Positions 24,688 through 33,279 of a stretch of 43,672 nt of DNA are shown here, in pieces. A program made the position numbers and the translations under genes. The notes under the pieces were generated by a model, which was given only the letters and a program-made list of their open reading frames with translations, was not told where the DNA came from and ran no database searches. Numbering within the stretch: position 1 is the first letter of the stretch; every line of letters starts with the position of its first letter. This DNA comes from an uncultured Prevotella sp. (GTDB taxonomy: Bacteria > Bacteroidota > Bacteroidia > Bacteroidales > Bacteroidaceae). The stretch is from positions 1-43,672 of the forward strand of contig CAJPTO010000001.1 in the NCBI GenBank assembly GCA_905373605.1, read 5' to 3'.

Positions 24688-25110
24688 CTAATCGGTTTTC
24701 TTGCCTTTCAAACGCTTAACAACCCATTCTGGGGGCAATAAGAATTTACACCAATACACCACGGCTGCATCGTAACCGCCACTTTCTGCCTTCTGTTTCG
24801 GTGTAAAGATGTATAGTTTCCCTTTGTCACAAGGATAATCGGTATTGGTAGAATGCTTCTCGTGCATAGCCAAATATGTAGACGCATCACTCAAATCGTT
24901 TCCAGAAGGTCCTGTTAGAAAGCCGATTTTTTTATTTGTAATGCTAAAACTATTTCGCTCTTTATCAAAAAGAGCATTAAGACGTTCCCCGTCTTCGCTA
25001 TTTAGAGATACGAGATGTTCCACTCTGTCTTTTACTCCTGCATTGTGTTTATTCATTAAAGCACAGCCCCAAAATAACAACACAACATTGAAATATATTA
25101 TTTTCTTCAT
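24688..25110 (-). CDS. Small lipoprotein of the Rhs-linked 'ESGGYD' family, copy A
   Basis: A 140-residue lipoprotein with lipobox FWGC (Cys16). The C-terminal half carries 'KKIGFLTGPSGNDL' and 'AESGGYDAAVVYWCKFL', shared with the two genes upstream ('KRIAFFSGSLGANL...ESGGYDGAIV' and 'KKVGFLSNKA...AESGGYDAAVVYWRKFL'). Its last 40 or so codons and a few bases beyond the stop are nearly identical at DNA level to the end of the copy at 25681-26156, while the N-terminal half is different. The family is unknown to me. Its place at the end of a row of small genes behind an Rhs protein suggests an immunity or orphan-immunity role. It is AT-rich compared with the Rhs core. Confidence 0.7.
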   Translation of the reverse strand: MKKIIYFNVVLLFWGCALMNKHNAGVKDRVEHLVSLNSEDGERLNALFDKERNSFSITNKKIGFLTGPSGNDLSDASTYLAMHEKHSTNTDYPCDKGKLYIFTPKQKAESGGYDAAVVYWCKFLLPPEWVVKRLKGKKTD

Positions 25111-25152
25111 TATCTCGCGTACATTACAATTTATTAAAGTATATGCAACGGC

Positions 25153-25653
25153 TCATTTTTCCTTACGCCTACTTTTCTTCCGCAATCGCTTAACCATTGT
25201 CTTTATACTGTTCAGCTTTTTGCTTCCACAAACAATGGCCCCATCATAACCGCCGCTCTCCTTTATTTGACTGGCTGAGAAGAGATAGAGTTCCCCGATG
25301 GGATATGGTGTAACGTCTGTGCTGTCTTTCAATATTAGTTTTTCGATGTGAAAAAAGCTCATCTTACCAACTAAATTGGCACCTAGACTACCTGAGAAAA
25401 AGGCAATTCGCTTTCCTGCAAGTTCCTGTTTGTCGCCATCTTTCAATAGCGCTTGGATGTAAGTGGCTTCCAAACGGGTTAACTCCAAACGATTGTCCAC
25501 TCCCAATTCTTCAGACTTGCTAATAACTGTTTGAGGAATGTTCTTATACGCTCTTACAAGGAAAAACATTTGCCCAAACGCGTCCATGCTGGGATATGGC
25601 AGCAAGAGGAGTGATAGCATTATTATTATCTTCATCTTAAAACGGTTTTGCAT
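25153..25653 (-). CDS. Exported protein of the Rhs-linked 'ESGGYD' family, copy B
   Basis: A 166-residue exported protein. The signal peptide (MKIIIMLSLLLLPYPS...AFGQ) lacks a lipobox, unlike copies A and C; the start may be the ATG at 25653 or the one at 25635. The mature protein contains 'IPQTVISKSEELGVDNRLELTRLEATYIQALL', matching 'IPTEILGEIDKMGVDNSSYLNEHEANFLG' of copy C, then 'GKRIAFFSGSLGANL' and 'ESGGYDGAIVCGSKKL', and a very basic tail (KRLRKKSRRKEK). It is the most divergent intact member of the three and the best guide to the full-length shape. It lies 27 bases after copy C and 42 bases before copy A. The function is unknown. Confidence 0.7.
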   Translation of the reverse strand: MQNRFKMKIIIMLSLLLLPYPSMDAFGQMFFLVRAYKNIPQTVISKSEELGVDNRLELTRLEATYIQALLKDGDKQELAGKRIAFFSGSLGANLVGKMSFFHIEKLILKDSTDVTPYPIGELYLFSASQIKESGGYDGAIVCGSKKLNSIKTMVKRLRKKSRRKEK

Positions 25654-25680
25654 GATTACAATGATGCAAAGGAGGCGAAC

Positions 25681-26156
25681 CTAATCGCCTTTCTTTGCTT
25701 TCAAACGCTTAACAACCCATTCTGGACGCAACAAAAATTTACGCCAATACACCACGGCAGCGTCGTAACCGCCACTTTCTGCTTTCTGTTTCGCGTTAAA
25801 TACATACATTGCGCTTCCGCCAACAAGGTTAGCTTGGTTGTGTGTATACCGGAAATAGTCTGCCTTATTGCTCAGAAAACCGACTTTCTTGCCAATAAGG
25901 CTTAGCACTTGCGGTTTTATTCCATACACAACCCCAAAAAATTAGCTTCATGTTCATTGAGATATGATGAGTTGTCTACACCCATCTTATCTATTTCGCC
26001 CAATATCTCTGTGGGGATTTCTGAAAGCGCATGCACCTTTGCTTCATATATCCCCAACCTTTCAACTGGATAATTTGCAGACGGCACAACTAAAGCTGAT
26101 GAGGTGCAGGCAGACAAGAAGCCGCCGACGATGAATGTCACTAGAAGTTTTACCAT
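25681..26156 (-). pseudogene. 'ESGGYD' family lipoprotein, copy C, frameshifted
   Basis: Two overlapping frames together make one family member. The first (ATG at 26156, lipobox FLSAC) runs to '...SSYLNEHEANFLG' and then hits a stop at 25917. The second continues as 'VYGIKPQVLSLIGKKVGFLSNKA' to 'AESGGYDAAVVYWRKFLLRPEW' and stops at 25681. Adding one base in the minus-strand tract TTTTTTGGGG (25932-25941) joins them without a gap, giving a protein of about 158 residues comparable with copies A and B. So a one-base deletion in a homopolymer has split the gene; it could be a mutation, phase variation or a sequencing error. It starts 4 bases after the 98-residue lipoprotein gene, in the same row. 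Confidence 0.7.
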
Positions 26157-26160
26157 AAAA

Positions 26161-26457
26161 TTAACGATGTGGGATTTGATAAATGTAGTTGTTATACTTT
26201 TTTCCATTATACTCTTTCATTTCTGAAATTCTGTATGTTTCATTTGGGTGCTCTTTAGTTATCCTCTCCTTAACAAGTTGTTTGCGTTGTAACTTGTCGG
26301 GACGGCCATGAAATACAACATGGATAGTCCATGTACTGTCGCTATTGTACGTTTCGCTTACAATTTCCTTTATCTTGCAGTCTCCACCACTTCGGAGACA
26401 AGTACATGCTGCCAGCATGAATGCAAAACCAAGTTCAATATGTCTAATCAAATTCAT
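26161..26457 (-). CDS. Small lipoprotein directly behind the Rhs gene
   Basis: A 98-residue lipoprotein (lipobox MLAAC, Cys18) whose mature part is charged and rich in Lys, Glu and Tyr ('WTIHVVFHGRPDKLQRKQLVKERITKEHPNETYRI'). It begins 2 bases after the Rhs stop and ends 4 bases before the next gene, the tight spacing typical of a toxin gene and its immunity gene. It is unrelated in sequence to the 'ESGGYD' proteins that follow. The mature protein has no recognisable domain. By position it is the best candidate for the immunity protein of the Rhs tail, and a lipoprotein could protect the periplasm or outer membrane. This is inference from context. Confidence 0.7.
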   Translation of the reverse strand: MNLIRHIELGFAFMLAACTCLRSGGDCKIKEIVSETYNSDSTWTIHVVFHGRPDKLQRKQLVKERITKEHPNETYRISEMKEYNGKKYNNYIYQIPHR

Positions 26458-26459
26458 AA

Positions 26460-29400
26460 TTATCTTGTCTGAAAATGAAATGAATTATTAATCAAAGCTG
26501 GTGTAATCCCGATATTCCACAGCCATATAGAACCTAATACGGTATAGGGGTGAATGAACAAAGTTGGAATGCCAGCTAAATTAAGCGCAAGCCCCGTATG
26601 TGTAGAACAAGAGCTATACAAGAAACTGTATGGAAGAATTCCACGACCTTCCTTAGTTAAAACATCAAGCATTCTTCCATATGTCTTTATTGTGCTGGTA
26701 TTAACATGCCTTATTATAGTGTCGACCCCTTTAACTGAATATCTGTTTGTTGCACCATTGGCTCCTAAGAACCTATTCAAATAATGGTCAACAGAACCTT
26801 TTGGGACAATCCATTCTTTCCCAGGTCCTATAGAAATGATTGTTTTACCATCCATCTCTCTTATGGCTGAATGGTTGATGAGGTCTTTCTTTTCTGTATT
26901 TAACAGGAGATAGCCCGTTTTTCCAATATCGGCAAGGTTGTTCAAGGCACCTAATACATATCCCAGGGTTTGGATACCCAAATTGCCTTTCTTCCCTAGA
27001 AATCCAAAAGTTCCATCCGAGAAATTATAAGATGCGAAACCAATGCTGACGGAGATGGGAGTTTGCCCGCCTGTATAAGCCCAAGTTCCAAAGGAATTGA
27101 TTAATGATGCGGCTGCAATGGATGCAGTGTTGGCCAAGGGGATGCCAGATGCTGCGATAGCACCACCGATATATCCGCTGGCACCACCCACTACAGCTCC
27201 ACCAAGCATGTATCTCCATGTCTTTCCTGAATGGAAATCCCATTTTGCAGGGTTGTATTCTCCATCATTAGCTATCACAGCACCTGAATATGCGCCTATT
27301 ACGGCCCCGACTAAGACAGGGATGAACCATGCAAACTTCCCATCCTTATCCACATACTTCAGCGGATTGTTCAGGCAATAGCTGTAACGGTTGAAGCTTT
27401 GTGTGAAATCGGGCATCTGAACATAGGGGTCGGGACTAAGGAAGCGGCCAAGTACGGGGTCGTAAAGGCGGGCATTCATGTTTATCAGCCCGAACCACGG
27501 CAGGTGTTCGTGGCCGCAATAACCGCGCCCGAGCAGCAAAGTGGGCTCTTCACCCTCCTTATAATACTCAATGTAAGAGGGACTGCGCAAACGTCCCCAA
27601 GCATCATATTCCAACTCTTGTTTCAGGTAGCCGTTGTCATCGGTGACGTAAACGACGCTGCCCAAATAATCACGAATGATTTGGTAAACGTTCCCACCTT
27701 CGTTTTCATGCCTTATGAAAACAGCTGGCGCACTGTAAGCGTCTCCGCCAAGGTAAAGTCGCTCTGTGATTTCTCCAAAAGAGTCGATATCACATTCGTA
27801 TTGGTTGCCAATGTAATGCCGCGTAAGCACGTTTTGCGCACCATGAGTGACGTTCATTCGCACGCGGTCGGCAGCGGCATTGTAATCATACTTGGCGACA
27901 TATCCTTTCTCCTCAATCCGTTCGGGACACATGAATGAGGTGTAGCTGATGCGTTGGTCGCGCAATGGAATGCTAGTGTCCGAAGGAGTGACGGAGGTGA
28001 GCTGGTAAGGCCTCGCGGCATTTGCGTATGACATTGTTCCTACGTTACGCTTCTGCACGATGTTGCCATTGGCTGCATATGCAACTAGCGAGTCGCCTGC
28101 GTAATAGCTCATTCTCGTAAGCCTGTTGAGGTTGTCGTATGAGAAGTATTCGGCATGTTTATACCGGCAATTGGTGCGAGAAAGCAAGTTGTTTGTCTGC
28201 GCATCAAATTCGTAATTAAAGCCAAAGTCGGTATAATAAATAGAATATGGAATGATGTTGTTGTAACGACAGATGCTGGGCAACCCTGTTTCTGAATAAC
28301 CATAATTTCTTTCCACGACTCCCGACTGCACCTTTTGTGCCTGCCCCAAGTCGTTTTCTTCGGTCAGTTTCCAAACTTTTCTTCCGTCTTGTAGCTTAAT
28401 CTCCACGTTATGCCCGTTGGCATATTCGTATCTCTCCTCGCACAAGAAACCGCTTGCGGACCTATACGACACGGCCGACACGTTCCCCTTATCGTATTGG
28501 AACTGTTTTTGCAGGTACTTCCCATCAAGGGCGTTCTCACGAGAACACGCCAAACGGCCATATTCGTCGTAAGAATAAAGATTTGATGTGCCATTGCTCG
28601 ACTCTTCGCTCGCCAACAAACCATCATCTGTGTAAGTGTAAGTGGTGTTGAACTCGCGTCGGCTCGTTTCTGTTGCCCGTCCGTATTTGTCGTACAGGGT
28701 CGTGATGCTTTTCCCATCGGCATTCGTTTCCACAACCGTGCGTTTGCCGTCGGCATTATAGCTTTCCGAGAACGTTCGGCGACCTGCACTCGGGTCTACA
28801 ATGGCCGTTCGGCGGCCGAAGTTGTCGTATTCGAAGGTGGTCGTTACGTTGCCTGGCGCGGTAATCGCGCTGGGTTGCCCGTCGGGGCGCAAGGCATAAG
28901 TGATGGTTCCGCCTGGGTCTTCCACCTTTATCAGCGCACCCGACACGTCTGTTGTCTTCGTTGTTGCGATGCCCCCTTTCGTCTCGGTGACGCTTAACTC
29001 GGCATAACTCCACGTAGTAGCCTTGCCCGAAGCCTCGGTAAACTTCACGGGACGGTCGTATTCGTCGTATTCGTAGGTAGCCCACAGCGTGGGAGCATCG
29101 CCCTTAAAGGGCAAGGATGTCTTTTCTAGCCTGCCCTTAACGTCATAAACGTTGTCCACAAACTGCCATTTGCCGTCGAACCGCCTGTTGCCTTTGCGCA
29201 CTTCGCGCCCCAGGGCATCGTAATGCACGATTACATCGAGCTGCCCCGTAACGCTTTTGGCGATGGTGTAGAGCTCTTTACCGCCCCATGCCGTGGTGGT
29301 TGTGGCCGTTACGCCGTCGGGAGAAGTGGTCGATGTGGGTTTTCCCCACGCATCGGTAACGATTGTGGTGGCTTTACCCTTATGGTCGATGATGCGATGC

Positions 29401-32036
29401 GGCTGCCCCCACTTGTCGTAGTCGGCAAATGTGGTGGTTTGCCCCAAGGCATTGGTCTTTGTCAATAGGTTTCTGCCGCTGGCATCGTAGGTGTAGGTGT
29501 TGCCAAGCAGCTCAGTGACGTTGTAAGGGGCCGACTTCTCGCTGGCCATGTTGCCGTGTGCGTCATACGTCCAATGCGTTTCGCCCGTCTTGTTGCCGTT
29601 GATGTAAGTCGTTTGTCGCTCTGGCCGCCACTCCGCATTATATGTAATCTCCTCGCGCGTTGTCCAAGTGCTGCCGTTGCGCCCCGAGGTGGTGGTCTTC
29701 GTTAGTGGCAATCCGAGCTGATAGCGTTCGGGAGTGACAATATTGCGGTAGGATTGTCCTTCTTCTGTGTAAAGGTTGTCCTCATCGAACGAGGTGCGTT
29801 GCTGGGTAAGGTTGTTAAATTCGTCGTACCTAAACAGCGTTTCTTTCCAAGCACCCGTTAGTTTGAAGTCTTCTGTCAAAGACATTAACAATGGATTACA
29901 GGTTTTATTCGGAGCGAGAAAGGCATTGGCATAGGACATATAAACGTCTTTTTCACGCGTCTCGATGTGCGTAGTCACGCCAAGGTGTTCTGGGTCGTGC
30001 CTTTCTTTGGTGTAATTCCCGCTCATGCCCTCATCCACCCGTGTGTTCTCAAACCCCACGAAGCCAAAGCCTGTTCGATGTGCCACTGCCCCCGAGTAGG
30101 TGTAGCGAAGATGTTTCAGCATTTCACGGCCGCTATACGTGATACTTGATGAAAGAAGCCGCAGCGGAGCCATGAAGTTAAAATAAGGATAGGCATAGGT
30201 AGAACGCGAAGGTACGTAGTTGCTCCACTCCGCTGTCATATCTTCGTAGCGGTTGTGTTGCAGAAGGCCATAACTGTCGGCCATACCCGTAAGCATGCGG
30301 TTGCTGTTTTCGTCTGTTGTGAAGTTATAGCAGCTCACAACAGCGTTGCTTATGGCCACGAGCTGGCTCATTCCCCACGGATTGTTGACGTTTGCAGGCA
30401 GTAACTGAGTGTTTTGAGAAAGGCTGAAGTTGCAACAAGCCGTTTCTTGCAGCTTGCCGTTCACGTTCAGAAACAGGCGTGTGTTCCCATCCCGTGTGCA
30501 CAACAGGTCAGCAAGTCCGTTCTTGTCCACGTCCATCATCAGGTACTTGTCCCACATTTCCCTATTTACAATAGGCATTTGCCTTTTTGCGAAACCCCTC
30601 CCCGTTGAGATGAGTGCGGTCCATATCTTTCCGTTATCCACATATCCACTAGGAACCATCGTTTCCCCTATTGCATAACGTTGTTTAACGAAAAACTTCG
30701 TTATCACCCTCTCACCTGTTTTTTTGTATTGGTGGAAATGTCCGGGCATCGCCAACAGGCCGTCGGCATAATTGTTCTTAACAAGCTTGCCGCGTAGGTA
30801 TATTGGTTTCTTTGTGTTGGAGTCGTTTGCGAAATATTTGGTGAGGAGAAGCTGGGAACTTTCCACTAATCTGGCTTGAGTCGCATCCTCTCCCTCGCCA
30901 TAGGCGAACTGCAAAGGGGGCAATGCGGCGTCGTCCGAAACGCAATCCAACTGGGTTAGCAGGTTTACGCCCCTCTCCACATGCGTGAGTTTGTATGAGC
31001 AAAGCGTTTCAAACTTGCCATTCACCTTTGTCTGCGACACAACCCCTTTCAGCAGCTTGTTGGGCTTTATGCCTATACCGGCAACGAAAGCCTCGGTGCA
31101 GTCGGTTCGGTTTGCATAGCTAAACAGCAACAACCCTGTATGGTCGTGTTCTGTTTTCCCACCATACGCCACTTTTGAAAGGTAATAGCAATTGCCCGAC
31201 TCCTCGTAGGTGAAGTTCATCCGATAACCGTTTGAATAACAGATTTCGGTCAGTGGATAAAGGTATCTGGTTGTGGTGTTGTCCTTAAAACCGAAAGTGG
31301 CCGTGCTGCCGTTGGGGTAAGCCACGGTGAAATAGGCCACGTGTGCGCCATAACAATGTTTCTTCACCAGTGTAAATCCGCGCGAGGTTACATACTGGTA
31401 TTGGCTCAACCCGCCAGTGTTGTCCACAAGGCGCACGCCATCCAGTGCAAATCGGCATTCATCGGGTTGTGTTAAGTCGGCCGAAGCCGTAACACCATCG
31501 AACATTATCGACTTGCCCACCGCCATGATTGCTGAAGCTCCCGACACGTTCCAGCCATACCCGGCCGCTCCGTTGGCCGCTTGGCTGCTGTAGGTGATGG
31601 CCATTTGTGGAGCTGTTCCGCAGCAATTGGCCGTTGTTATGGGTATGGAATAGGTCTTTGCACCAGAGGGCGAAACGCCTTCTTGTATTGCTATCCGCCC
31701 CACATACCTGTTGCCTTGTGCATAGTTGTCGAACTTTGGCACGCCGAAATCATTTGGCCGGCTGGCCCTCAACGCTCGTTTCTTGGGCGATTTGCTTGGC
31801 GTTTGATTGATGATTGGCCCCAAGTCGACGGGTTTGGGCATGTATCTGTAAACGGTGTCGCCCTCTTCAAGCACTTTGCGTTCCACCACAGAGTCTGGTT
31901 CGAGCAGTTTATTTGTGTTGTCACTAAACCTGTCTGATAAGTTGTTGTATGCTCTGTTGTATATACTTGCCCTGGCATTGCTTTGAGAAAATAAAGCCAT
32001 AAAAGAAACGATGGCAAATGTAGCGATCTGTTTCAT
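26460..32036 (-). CDS. Exported SpvB/Rhs-repeat protein with variable C-terminal tail
   Basis: A 1858-residue polymorphic-toxin-type protein. Order: Sec signal peptide (1-23), linker, SpvB-like domain (about 115-330, 'SPSGAKTYSIPI', 'PQMAITYSSQAANGAAGYGWNVSG'), a VCBS/FG-GAP-like segment ('DVDKNGLADLLCTRDGNTRLFLNVNG'), many YD/Rhs repeats (about 760-1480), and the Rhs core end 'GLINMNARLYDPVLGRFLSPDPY ... NRYSYCLNNPLKYVDKDGK' near residue 1567. The final 291 residues (26463-27335) are glycine-rich hydrophobic, then polar, with 'SSCSTHTGLALNLAGIPTLFIHPY' near the end; the Cys and His could be catalytic but the fold is unknown to me. In Rhs proteins the repeats form a shell around a C-terminal toxin. 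The tail is AT-rich, unlike the core. It starts 20 bases after the T9SS mini-protein gene. Confidence 0.92.
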   Translation of the reverse strand: MKQIATFAIVSFMALFSQSNARASIYNRAYNNLSDRFSDNTNKLLEPDSVVERKVLEEGDTVYRYMPKPVDLGPIINQTPSKSPKKRALRASRPNDFGVPKFDNYAQGNRYVGRIAIQEGVSPSGAKTYSIPITTANCCGTAPQMAITYSSQAANGAAGYGWNVSGASAIMAVGKSIMFDGVTASADLTQPDECRFALDGVRLVDNTGGLSQYQYVTSRGFTLVKKHCYGAHVAYFTVAYPNGSTATFGFKDNTTTRYLYPLTEICYSNGYRMNFTYEESGNCYYLSKVAYGGKTEHDHTGLLLFSYANRTDCTEAFVAGIGIKPNKLLKGVVSQTKVNGKFETLCSYKLTHVERGVNLLTQLDCVSDDAALPPLQFAYGEGEDATQARLVESSQLLLTKYFANDSNTKKPIYLRGKLVKNNYADGLLAMPGHFHQYKKTGERVITKFFVKQRYAIGETMVPSGYVDNGKIWTALISTGRGFAKRQMPIVNREMWDKYLMMDVDKNGLADLLCTRDGNTRLFLNVNGKLQETACCNFSLSQNTQLLPANVNNPWGMSQLVAISNAVVSCYNFTTDENSNRMLTGMADSYGLLQHNRYEDMTAEWSNYVPSRSTYAYPYFNFMAPLRLLSSSITYSGREMLKHLRYTYSGAVAHRTGFGFVGFENTRVDEGMSGNYTKERHDPEHLGVTTHIETREKDVYMSYANAFLAPNKTCNPLLMSLTEDFKLTGAWKETLFRYDEFNNLTQQRTSFDEDNLYTEEGQSYRNIVTPERYQLGLPLTKTTTSGRNGSTWTTREEITYNAEWRPERQTTYINGNKTGETHWTYDAHGNMASEKSAPYNVTELLGNTYTYDASGRNLLTKTNALGQTTTFADYDKWGQPHRIIDHKGKATTIVTDAWGKPTSTTSPDGVTATTTTAWGGKELYTIAKSVTGQLDVIVHYDALGREVRKGNRRFDGKWQFVDNVYDVKGRLEKTSLPFKGDAPTLWATYEYDEYDRPVKFTEASGKATTWSYAELSVTETKGGIATTKTTDVSGALIKVEDPGGTITYALRPDGQPSAITAPGNVTTTFEYDNFGRRTAIVDPSAGRRTFSESYNADGKRTVVETNADGKSITTLYDKYGRATETSRREFNTTYTYTDDGLLASEESSNGTSNLYSYDEYGRLACSRENALDGKYLQKQFQYDKGNVSAVSYRSASGFLCEERYEYANGHNVEIKLQDGRKVWKLTEENDLGQAQKVQSGVVERNYGYSETGLPSICRYNNIIPYSIYYTDFGFNYEFDAQTNNLLSRTNCRYKHAEYFSYDNLNRLTRMSYYAGDSLVAYAANGNIVQKRNVGTMSYANAARPYQLTSVTPSDTSIPLRDQRISYTSFMCPERIEEKGYVAKYDYNAAADRVRMNVTHGAQNVLTRHYIGNQYECDIDSFGEITERLYLGGDAYSAPAVFIRHENEGGNVYQIIRDYLGSVVYVTDDNGYLKQELEYDAWGRLRSPSYIEYYKEGEEPTLLLGRGYCGHEHLPWFGLINMNARLYDPVLGRFLSPDPYVQMPDFTQSFNRYSYCLNNPLKYVDKDGKFAWFIPVLVGAVIGAYSGAVIANDGEYNPAKWDFHSGKTWRYMLGGAVVGGASGYIGGAIAASGIPLANTASIAAASLINSFGTWAYTGGQTPISVSIGFASYNFSDGTFGFLGKKGNLGIQTLGYVLGALNNLADIGKTGYLLLNTEKKDLINHSAIREMDGKTIISIGPGKEWIVPKGSVDHYLNRFLGANGATNRYSVKGVDTIIRHVNTSTIKTYGRMLDVLTKEGRGILPYSFLYSSCSTHTGLALNLAGIPTLFIHPYTVLGSIWLWNIGITPALINNSFHFQTR

Positions 32037-32056
32037 AACGTTAGTTGTTTAGTGTG

Positions 32057-32482
32057 TCATTCCTTAATCACCTTCCACGATGTGTTTTTGCCGCCCAATC
32101 GGATGTGCAGCACATATATGCCCTTGGCAAAGCTTGCCATGTTCACCTTGGTAATATCGCCCATTAAGTCGCACTTAACGAGCTGTGCGCCGTTTGGGGC
32201 ATAAAGTGAGAACTCGCCTTGCATCTCTGGCGTGTAAGAATCCAGTGCAATGGTAAGCTCTTCCTTAACAGGATTGGGATATATGCGCAGCTGTTGTTGC
32301 GCCAAGTGTTCGTAAAGAAAGGCTGTGTCGGCTGCTTGCACCATGCTTTTCGCCGCTCGTGTCTGTAACACAATGGTGCGGGCGGTGCGGTTTCCGTTGG
32401 CATCGTAGGCATAAGTAATCTGTTGCGCGCTGATGGAAAGGGGCAACAATGTCAATGCGGCAGTGAGTAAAGATTTAGTCAT
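32057..32482 (-). CDS. Small T9SS-sorted protein with a single YD-like motif
   Basis: A 141-residue secreted protein. After the signal peptide (1-19, ...LSISAQ) comes one Rhs/YD-like motif 'ITYAYDANGNRTARTIVLQ' (22-40), a short linker, and a C-terminal type A sorting domain of the type IX secretion system (about 65-141: 'LRIYPNPVKEELTIAL', 'FSLYAPNGAQLVKC', 'GIYVLHIRLGGKNTSWKVIKE'). The protein should cross the outer membrane by T9SS and be attached to the surface or released. It lies 20 bases before the Rhs gene and shares its promoter (32542-32572). The Rhs protein itself lacks a sorting domain, so this small partner may help it reach the surface. Confidence 0.88.
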   Translation of the reverse strand: MTKSLLTAALTLLPLSISAQQITYAYDANGNRTARTIVLQTRAAKSMVQAADTAFLYEHLAQQQLRIYPNPVKEELTIALDSYTPEMQGEFSLYAPNGAQLVKCDLMGDITKVNMASFAKGIYVLHIRLGGKNTSWKVIKE

Positions 32483-32541
32483 AGGGCAAATCGTTTAGCG
32501 TAGATAAATTGTGTTGGGCAAGTTGGTTAAGCTTGCGGCTG

Positions 32542-32572
32542 CAAATATAGCGATTATTTCTTTTCGCTCAAA
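32542..32572 (-). promoter_or_regulatory. Predicted promoter of the T9SS mini-protein/Rhs operon
   Basis: A perfect match on the minus strand: TTTG (32569-32572), a 19-nt spacer and TATATTTG (32542-32549). Transcription should start near 32535, about 50 bases before the start codon. Confidence 0.85.
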
Positions 32573-32930
32573 CAATTTTAGCAAAAACCTCAAGACTCTT
32601 GTCAAAATAAAGGTAAAAGCACTAAGAGACGTAGCGGTGCAATTTGTGTGTTAAGCAGGTGTTGCCAGTAAACAATGATGATGCACTGGCGGTTGTGCGT
32701 TGTGTTATCAGTCTAAAATATTCGCCACGCTGTGCAAGATAAATCAAACCTGTACGCATCTCTTGACATTGGCGCATTGTTTGCTTTTTGCTTTTTGCAG
32801 GCAAGCGGCATATTCGCAGCAAACATAATGATTAGAGGGTGTGGGAGTATAAGCATTGCGCGCGCATTTGTGGTTTCGTTTGCAGGCAAGTTTACTTCAA
32901 TGTGGCTGTACCACGCCGCGGGTACCGCGG

Positions 32931-33025
32931 CTACCAGAGGCTGGTAGTATGGCTACCAGAATCTGGTACTGATGCTACCAAACGCTGGTAGTGTGGCTAC
33001 CATTGGTTGGTATTGATACCACCAG
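32931..33025. repeat. Array of 22-bp palindromic units (CTACCAG-nnn-CTGGTAG)
   Basis: Units start at 32931, 32953, 32975 and 32997, with a degenerate fifth to 33025. Each is a 7-nt arm, a 3-nt loop (AGG, AAT, ACG, TGG), a complementary 7-nt arm and a 5-nt spacer. The geometry is identical to the array at 19090-19217; the fifth base of the left arm changes from A to C, and the paired base of the right arm from T to G. Confidence 0.9.
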
Positions 33026-33279
33026 TTACTCTTTGCCGAGCGTTTTTATAAACTTACCAACTTAGATTGTTTAGAAAATCACAATCCCGAGCCTAGTTGG
33101 CTTTCGCTTTAGACTGGTTTTGAGCAACATCTCCGCTGTTTTTTGCTATTAGCGATGCAAATTTTGTTTCGGATGTAAGTGCATGGCAGACTCTGCAACT
33201 GAAAATGGGCAAAATTTGCGAGATAAAAGCAGAAGACGAATGCACAATAAGCACTTGCATGGAGCTTCTGTGGCTGGCA

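Larger units (their letters stand above)
32483..33279. other. 797-bp gap with promoter and second palindromic array
   Basis: It contains the Rhs-operon promoter, the 22-bp palindromic array at 32931-33025 and, just before it, CCGCGG-GTA-CCGCGG (32916-32930). Open frames on both strands overlap one another and have no recognisable product; I see no gene in the rest. Confidence 0.6.
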
